From Acytostelium subglobosum LB1 (taxonomy: Eukaryota > Evosea > Eumycetozoa > Acytosteliales > Acytosteliaceae), in contig NW_012236525.1 in NCBI RefSeq assembly GCF_000787575.1, forward strand, positions 573,686-637,685: 64,000 bases of DNA, written 5' to 3'. A program made the position numbers and the translations under genes. Position 1 is the first letter of the stretch. Every line of letters starts with the position of its first letter. Shown piece after piece: positions 57,101-64,000 of the stretch. The notes beneath the pieces were generated by a model. It ran no database searches, was not told the origin of the DNA, and saw only the letters and a list, made by a program, of their open reading frames with translations.

Positions 57101-59421
57101 GCTTGGACAGCGTCTTTGATTGATACTTGGTGAGTGCTCGCACCAGAGATGTCTTGCCCGTGCGTTCCGAACCCAGTACGATGAGCTTGAGGTGCGGCAG
57201 TGGCTGACTGCCATCGATCATGTCGCGCAGGTAGCCCATCACCTCTGCAAAGCCCTTGGACGTCACGGACTTGGGAGGTATCTTGACGCTGTTCTCTGGG
57301 AATGCCAATGACTTTAACGAGNGGGCATCTGTGCAAAGAAGGCTGGTAACTCGACAATCCTGTTGTAGCCCAGACACGTCGACCGATTGGAGAGTGGAGA
57401 GCAGGCCCAACTCCTTGGGTATGCGTGTGATCTTGTTGTTCTTGAGGTCGAGGTGAGTGAGTGCGCGCATCGAGCCTATCAGCTCGGGGATGTATGTGAT
57501 GACGTTGGCGGCGGCGTACAACTTCTCTAACGATTGAAGTTGGAATATAACAGAGGGCAGCAATGTGAAGCAGTTGTTGTTGATGTTCAGCTTGACCAAC
57601 CTCTCCAAACGATTCAAACTGCTTGGTAGCGTGGACAATGAGTTGTGTGACAGGTTGAGTGATTCAAGGTTGTACAACGTCGCGACTGATTCCAAACTAA
57701 TGGAGTCAACCAATGTATTGAACGATATGTCCAGGACCTATAGGGTAGGGTAAGGGTGAGGTTTGTTAGTGTCGCGTCCACCGCCACAGAGAACACACCG
57801 TCGTCCACTCGCGCACGGAAACACTTACCTTGAGGTAGTTGAGTGTGTTGATGATGGTAACTGGCACTGATGAGAGGGACTTGTGAGCGAGATGTAGTTC
57901 GCTTTGACGCTTGATAGAGACGTATGATATGATTGCCTCGGGCTTGGTGATGAACTCGTAGAAGACATCGTGGCTGTCCTCCAATGACTTGCTGCTGACC
58001 AATGATGGTGATGACTGTGATTGAGGTACACTTGATATTCCAAGTGATGATGACAATGATGTGCTATTGTTGTTGTTGTGATGTGAAGAGTTGGACGATG
58101 ATGAGGAGGAAGAGGAGGAAGAGGAATTGGTTGAAAACGTGGAAAATGAAGCTGATGTTGAAGAAGAGATGGACTGTGACAGACCAGTTGACGCCGCCGC
58201 CGATGAGGAGGACGATGTTGATGAGGACATTGAAGAGGACATGGAGTTGGCGAGACCATGTGATGTTGAGGGTGGTGGTGGCATGCCCGTCGATGTGGAC
58301 AAGCCTGATGAGGATGTTGACGTTGTAGTTGTTGGTGTAGTTGGGTGACAAGTGCCAATCTCAAAGAATATGTTCAAGTTCATCAGCTTGCCACCTATGC
58401 TAGTAGCATCGCGTCTTCCTATATCCAGTCGTGTCATCAACCACTCAATCAGCTGCGTTCCGCTAAAACAGTTGATGGAAGCTGCCATAAAGTTCTTCTT
58501 TCTGCGCTGCATCCTAATGCCCTTCTCGCTGTGCATCAAATCGAGTCCTAATTGAAAGAGCTACATTGGTATGGTGTCAGTAGTCGTTAGGGAGTGTTGG
58601 TACACTGATCCACATACCTCGTCTTTGAGCAGGGTCAACTGCCTGTAGTGTTTGGGACTGCTGTAGAATGGATTGTTGTTTGGCGTCGAGGACAATGAGC
58701 TGGCTTCGCTGCCACTGTCATTGCGACTATGATGTGTTGATGATGATGTAGTTGATGATGGTGTTGATGGTGTTGTACTACTGCGTGCAGCCGCTGCTGA
58801 TGTCAATGTAGGTGTGGCCTCTGTACTGCTGATTGAGTTGACAGTGAGTGGTGGTAGTAATCTTGGAGTTGACTTGTTGAGTGGCGAGCTGTTTGGTGTA
58901 GACCTCTCTGATGAAGATGATAATGACAATGACCTGAAACTATAGAATAGATAGTCATCCTTGAACAGCTTTGCCTGTGTCGTCGTAGCAGCTGTACCTG
59001 TATTATCCATGAATGAAACTATATCGAATGTTCCCTAATGGATTGGATTGCATTGGATTGGTTAGTCTCTTGCTTACTGATCAGTCAGAGAGGAGGACTC
59101 ATGTGTCTAGCTTACATTGTCCAACAACTTTTGACCAAGGATGATGGCTTCTTCCCTGGATTTCAGGCCGATTACATTGCCAAAGATCCAGTCGACTGCT
59201 TCATAACCAACGAAACACTTCTGGTATGTCTTTAACATATATTGTCTATCCTTGACCTCAAGGCCACCTGGGGCCTGCATTTCCATCTTTATCCTTTCCA
59301 GCTGTTTTGATCATTGTGTGTGCGTGTGAGTAAGTGTGATTGAGAGAGTGAGTGTTGGACTTTGGCCTCTGTACTTGGGCCTGGTCCCTGAGTCTCAACA
59401 TACATCTTCGTGTGCAGCCAT
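54147..59421 (-). CDS. Roco-family kinase: DEP-DEP-LRR-Roc-COR-kinase, six exons
   Basis: Exons 59421-59404, 59301-59116, 59034-58618, 58560-57829, 57737-54664 and 54576-54147 join in phase to 1618 residues. The first exon encodes only MAAHED. A first DEP domain (about 15-100) is split over exons 2 and 3: KTYQKCFVGYEAVDWIF..., EEAIILGQKLLDN, YLFYSFR. A second DEP (from about 205: LMHSEKGIRMQRRKKNFM, FSGTQLIEWLMTRL) carries a long Ser/Asn insert. LRRs (about 415-590) precede Roc (P-loop VLGSERTGKTSLVRAL near 640, ATHLD as G4), COR (about 870-1130) and a TKL-type kinase (about 1289-1610). The kinase has the ATP-site Lys in VAVKKL, HRDLKSPN rebuilt across intron 5, DFGLSR and the APE motif (WLAPEVL). 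Roco proteins include LRRK2 and Dictyostelium GbpC. An N at 57322 does not break the frame. Confidence 0.92.
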
Positions 59422-61557
59422 TTTGTTTGGCTCACTTTGCTATATATGTTTAATTGTCTAAATCGTTATCGATTGATTTGATTGGACTTGAATTGAATTG
59501 ATTGGATTGGCTCCTAGAGTGTTGGGATTTGAATTGAACTGCACTGCACTATACTAATACATCAAATCTAAGATATATAATAAATATTAATATTGAGATG
59601 GATGATGGTTTGATTGATTGATTGAATGGGTTATTAGTAGTTGAACAAAGAGAGAACCGGTGTTTAATTCTGTTAAAGCAACAACAATAATAACGAGTGA
59701 AGCCACGAAGACGTTGTTTGGTTGTAATGTTTTTGTGTGATTGATTATCGTTTTGTTGATGCGTGTGTGTGTGGATGAGGGAACCGTTCTAACAAATCTA
59801 GATTCCTTTGTCTTAGTATTCCCACCAGCCGAGAGAGAGAGTGGGTGATGGGTCTCTCATTCTTGGGCAAGGAACCAAATATTTGATTGTGTTTTGCTTT
59901 CTTTGCCGAGTCGACCACAAATAGAGTTCACTGGTGAGTGGTGCAAGTGATCTTCGTACTACACATACCCAATAAATGATTAAGGTTTACTTGGATGGGG
60001 ATACGGAGTTACTTTGTTGTTGTTGTTTGTATCTACAAGTTATTAATAAAAAAAAAATGGAGGGAAGGAAGGAGAGGAGGGAGGAGAAAAAAAGAGATAA
60101 CTATATCTATTATTATTATATATATACAATTGATGGTAAGTTGATAAGAAGATAAAAGAGGAGAAAGTGGATAACTGATTGAAGGTAACTTTGGAAGGAA
60201 GTCTGTGTGTGTTGTGTTTGTGCCCGATCAAAGTTCTGATCGATTCAAAAACAGAGAGAGTGAGAGAAAGAGAGAGAGGAGTTTTCGTGAAGAGCGATCA
60301 AAGACGATGTTGTGTCTTTCTTTTTGTGTTGTTGTTGTTGTGTGTATGTGTGTATTATTTAATGTGATGACACATCTGACCCGTACATCTGTCATGATCT
60401 TTGATTAAAAGATGCAGGCTCGATGCCCGCGGGTTGTGAGAGAGTTAAACAGAGTGATGATGTTGTTGTGGTGTTTAGGTTTGGTGTATGTGGGATGTGG
60501 GAGGCGGGTTTGGGTTGATCAAAAAAATAGGGCTAGCTCTGCGAGTGATCGCTGTGACAGCAAAGTGTTGGGGCGGGGGTTTGGTCAATCCTTCCCCCAA
60601 CTTGACACAAATACGAGTCTGAAGGCCCAGCTCATCCAACAATGGGTTCAGGTGTGTACAATTATAGGCAAGGCGGCCCAACACCATCACACACACCTCA
60701 CCACTTGATTATGATATGATATTAATAATTATCTTGCTGAGAGACCAACATCCGCAGAACGATCATTTGATGATCGACGGGTCGTGATTAATACATGCAT
60801 GTTCATTCATGGCGTGAATGTCCATAGTTTGTGTACCGTGTTTGACTTTTCTGAATCCCAACTAGCATCTGTGTAAAGGCTAATCGGTTGGTAAAATAAT
60901 CAATGGGTCCTGGTACAGGCCCTGTAGGTAGGAAATGGGGTAATAGATGGGGTCTACGTAGGTTGCGAATACTAAAATGACACTGTATTACTTTACACAC
61001 AGGACAAGAGAGAGTAGACGACCATTCGTCGGATGGGGTCTACCTTACCTTACACTGTGGTTTGATTGATTTGTTGAATAAGAGAGCGAATCTGTAAATG
61101 CATACCAGTCTTCGGTGTATGTCTTGGAAGGATACCAATTTGTGGGGCTCGGGTCGGAATGCTTCGATTGTAATTGAGATAGTAATCGAATAATAGTTTG
61201 AAATATCTAAGTATGTGAGGTTGTAAATGTAAATCTTTGTTTTACTATTATTATTATTATCTCTTACATGTATGTATTGATAATATATATAATAAATAAT
61301 GTTATTGTTGATGATTTCAGGCGTGTTGTTGTTGGTCCATCTAATTGTCGTGTCGCCACTATATACCATTCAATCAATCAAACAAACAATCATTGAAAGG
61401 TTTAATTACCTTATTAATGGATTGATAAGTGATAGATGATGGTGGTCTTGTTGTTGTTGATTGATTGATTGATTGATGGACCATCAAACATATACATACA
61501 TAGATAGATAGATAGAATAGTGTTCCAATTCAACACCACCCACCACGTTGTTGGAAG

Positions 61558-61569
61558 GACGGCCGTCCA
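61558..61569. repeat. 12-bp perfect palindrome GGACGGCCGTCC
   Basis: A fully self-complementary GC-rich 12-mer in an AT-rich gap. It may be a dimer-binding site; chance cannot be excluded. Confidence 0.4.
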
Positions 61570-62323
61570 TGTTTCAGGAGACATCCTACATCATCAGGTC
61601 ACTAATACCGAGTGCCCTAGTCTGATGTGTGTGTTGGGGTGTTTGGTGTTTATTGTTGTGATTGGTCAGTGATGTGGTGTAAGTAGTTATTCATTATCAA
61701 GATTAACACTTCACACTCAAATTTATTTATTAACATCACTGCTCCACAACCAACAAGAGTGATTGATAAATTGAGTGTGTATATGTATGAATATATTAGA
61801 GAAGGACATTGTTGTCGAATGGCCTGGAATGGGCTTAGTCATATTATCCTTGATCATATGAAAGGACATTCAATTTCAAATGGTATGCATACAATAATAA
61901 TGAGAATGGTCACTCTGACTTCTCTTTGAAATTGATTGATAAATTATTATTATTATTATTATTAATATTATTTTGAATAAATGATTAATCCCAGTATTTT
62001 GATTGAATTTAAATATATAAATATTTAATATTATTATTATTAAATGATTGATGCAAACTCGATTCACACACATCATGTTTACCTGTTCTCATCTTTGTGT
62101 TTATGTTGTTGGTCTTGACATAAATTTTCAAAGCATAACGTTTTTGTTTCAAACACAATCACAACAACAACAAACACACAAACACATCAATTCTAATACA
62201 AGTACATTGTTCATTGGTGACTAACACTTATATTTATATTATATATATATACTTACATACTTAGTAGATATACGATATATCAACATCATATCAACATCAT
62301 ATCAACAATTCATAATAGATAGT

Positions 62324-62374
<51 letters not shown>

Positions 62375-62401
62375 TATTGTTCAATCAATCAATCAATCAA
62401 T
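62324..62401. repeat. TAGA microsatellite followed by TCAA tract
   Basis: About twelve TAGA units (62324-62374) run into TCAA units (62381-62401) directly before the ATG at 62410. Just upstream is a triple copy of ATCAACATCAT (about 62279-62306). Confidence 0.9.
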
Positions 62402-62409
62402 CGATAGAG

Positions 62410-63968
62410 ATGGAACATATCAGTGAAAGGGTTCAATGCGAGTCAAAGAAGGCTGGTGTGGTGTCTGATATGTACGAGAAGGACAATCAGGCAATCCTTC
62501 AATGGATAGATGATAACTTTGACACAAAGAAGTACAGTAACAATAACATTGGCGAAAGTGCAGGCAGCAGTACCTCTAGCAACAATAATAATAGCAGTGA
62601 CAATGATGTAGACAATGGCCTGTCACAAACGACAAAGGCATCATTCGATGCATTGGTGCGCACAATATTTCAATTCGAAGACAGGTACCCAAAGCGACCA
62701 TTCGAGGTCTACATTGATATGGATATGGCACTCAAGGTACTGCTGCGTAGACACTATCCCATCACACCAGCATCACACAACATCATTGCAGAGGACAAGA
62801 TCGCCAATCAAAACCTCTTCCCCACTTGGATCGAGGGTCTTGACAAACTGCACTCGACCGTGCCCATCAAGGCACCCTTGTCTGGCACCTACAAGTACGA
62901 GGTGATGGTGTCACGCACCCCCATACAGCTAGGCTGGGCAGCATGTTATACATTGGAGGTGAGTTTGAATCGAGTTGAGTCGAGAGTCACATGATCGTCA
63001 ATGCAGTGCACTAACTAACTTTGATCAATCACAAACAGACTGGAAATGATGATTCAGTACCAAACTCATTTCATTATATAATGGCATTTGTTGAAAAGAC
63101 AAAGCCGATGGACTCTATATTTTCAAGTGGCGAAGTGATCAGCTGTCAGTTGGACCTTGATAGCATGGAGATGACGACTTGGGCCACTCGATTCTACTCG
63201 GTACAACCGATCAAGGTGGACAGGACCAACATCCCTCATCATGCTAGAGTGTTCTTCCTGCCCGTCCTAACATTCAACAAGTCAAAGTGCTTCCCCAACT
63301 TTGGATCAATGCCCTTTGTCCTCTCCAATCCACTGGCGCCAGCAAACACTCCCGATCCCAAGGCATTGTTCCAGATCAATGAGTCACGTCTAAAGCGACT
63401 TGAATATCTCTACAAGTCACTTTATCGTTTGATCAAGTTGACAATACATGGATTTGTAAGTTGTTGTGACGAGAGTTGTATTGATCGATCAAACAATGTA
63501 CTCACTCACTCCACTCACTCAACTCAATCAATCAATCACTTACAGGTCGACATGGAGATGTTCAAACATATACTTCAAACTGTTATGGCAGAGATATGCG
63601 AGCCATCGATCAATCACTATTGTATCGCCAATTGCCTGATACCAATCTTGGAGGAGGTTGTCATCTTTCATAGTAGCTTCTTTGCAAAGGTGATGGGAGC
63701 ATTCGAGTCTGTTCTAAAGACAAACTCATACATTATACTATGCTCGGTGGTCATCAGCAGAGCGGCCTTCCTCAAGAAGGCAAGGAATAATGATCAGAGC
63801 ATTGCACTACTGCTGTGTAGACATCTGTTGGCCAACCCAACCATCAGAAAGATCTTCTGTCTCTTGCCCTCTGACATCTTTGACAGCATCTTCTCACAGC
63901 GAGCTCCCAACCTCATTGACTTTTATCACAAGAAGAAGAACAACAGGAATGTAAAGCACTTTGAGAAC
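62410..63968 (+). CDS. SPRY-domain protein, possibly RNF123/KPC1-like, 5' part only (runs off window)
   Basis: Three exons are inside the window: 62410-62958, 63039-63455 and 63546-63968 (463 residues, all phase 0). A donor GTATGT at 63969 shows the gene continues. A SPRY domain is split by intron 1: GTYKYEVMVS, IQLGWAACYTLE, then DDSVPNSFHYIMAF, EVISCQLDLDSMEM, and ending FPNFGSMPF. The next ~200 residues are helical with no recognised motif (VDMEMFKHILQTVMAEIC, AFLKKARNNDQSIALLL). SPRY with a C-terminal helical stretch is like RNF123/KPC1 ubiquitin ligases, whose RING would be downstream of the window. An Asn/Ser insert lies near residues 40-75. Confidence 0.75.
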
Positions 63969-64000
63969 GTATGTAATATTCATTCATTCATACATGCCGT

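Larger units (their letters stand above)
59422..62409. other. Large gene-free interval (about 3 kb)
   Basis: Longest gap in the window, between the divergent starts of the Roco kinase (minus) and the SPRY gene (plus). It contains purine-rich GGA/GA tracts (60058-60100, 60255-60281), a moderately GC-rich block (about 60410-61060) without a convincing frame, ATTG runs (about 61460-61480), a 12-bp palindrome at 61558-61569 and a GATA run before the next gene. It could hold non-coding RNA or a long promoter. No tRNA or snRNA signature was seen. Confidence 0.5.

Noticed and set aside
60412-60708. Plus-strand frame of 98 codons in the 3 kb gap
   Set aside because: No motif, unusual composition, and no neighbouring exon with compatible phase.
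61040-61369. Minus-strand frame of 109 codons
   Set aside because: Mostly AT-rich Asn/Tyr/Ile low complexity; no recognisable domain.
1-64000. Mobile elements (LTR, DIRS-type, non-LTR, DNA transposons)
   Set aside because: No reverse transcriptase, integrase, transposase or terminal repeats were seen in any frame or gap.

Overview
The window is nuclear DNA from a dictyostelid social amoeba with an unusually GC-rich coding fraction for the group. The evidence is the two FNIP-repeat proteins, the N-, Q- and S-rich tracts inside conserved proteins, the short GT-AG introns (mostly 60-150 nt, donors GTATGT or GTAAGT, full of CAAT/ATTG tetranucleotide tracts), the Roco kinase, and a small HssA/B-like protein. 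The species cannot be named from the sequence alone. I assembled about 30 protein-coding genes by joining exons at GT-AG borders where the phase and the family alignment agreed. No rRNA, tRNA, CRISPR array or recognisable transposon was found.

Region 1-17 kb: an F-box/WD40 protein (edge of window), a papain-type cysteine proteinase, a kinesin-1 heavy chain, a WDR20/DMWD-like WD40 protein, a small FNIP protein, a membrane-anchored DUF218-methyltransferase fusion, an SPT2 histone chaperone and an ARM-BTB protein. Region 17-26 kb: a 43-residue intron-containing micro-gene, a chromodomain protein with zinc-binding cysteines and long poly-Q, an HssA/B-like small protein, TMEM14, ribosomal stalk protein P1, the ESCRT-III protein CHMP5/Vps60 and a ribokinase-type sugar kinase. 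Region 26-41 kb: a large Golgi-type glycosyltransferase/sulfotransferase fusion, a secreted Cys-containing protein, a six-pass membrane protein, a cytochrome P450, TMEM164, palmitoyl-protein thioesterase 1, a Rac GTPase, an HD-domain hydrolase and TANGO2. Region 41-54 kb: eIF2B delta, a long FNIP protein, an F-BAR/RhoGAP protein, ATG5, an ankyrin-repeat relic, a 54-residue putative secreted peptide and an ABCG half-transporter. Region 54-64 kb: a 1618-residue DEP-DEP-LRR-Roc-COR-kinase, a 3 kb gene-free stretch, and the 5' part of a SPRY-domain gene cut by the window end.

The genes do not form an operon or an obvious pathway cluster. Thematic links are loose: Rac, an F-BAR/RhoGAP and a Roco kinase (small-GTPase signalling); ATG5, CHMP5, PPT1 and a cysteine protease (autophagy and lysosome); SPT2 and the chromodomain protein (chromatin). 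The most unusual items are the chromodomain protein, the two multi-enzyme fusions, the double-DEP Roco kinase, and the two micro-genes that standard length cut-offs would miss. Two sequence-quality problems also deserve attention: an N that breaks the frame of TANGO2, and a frame discontinuity in eIF2B delta.
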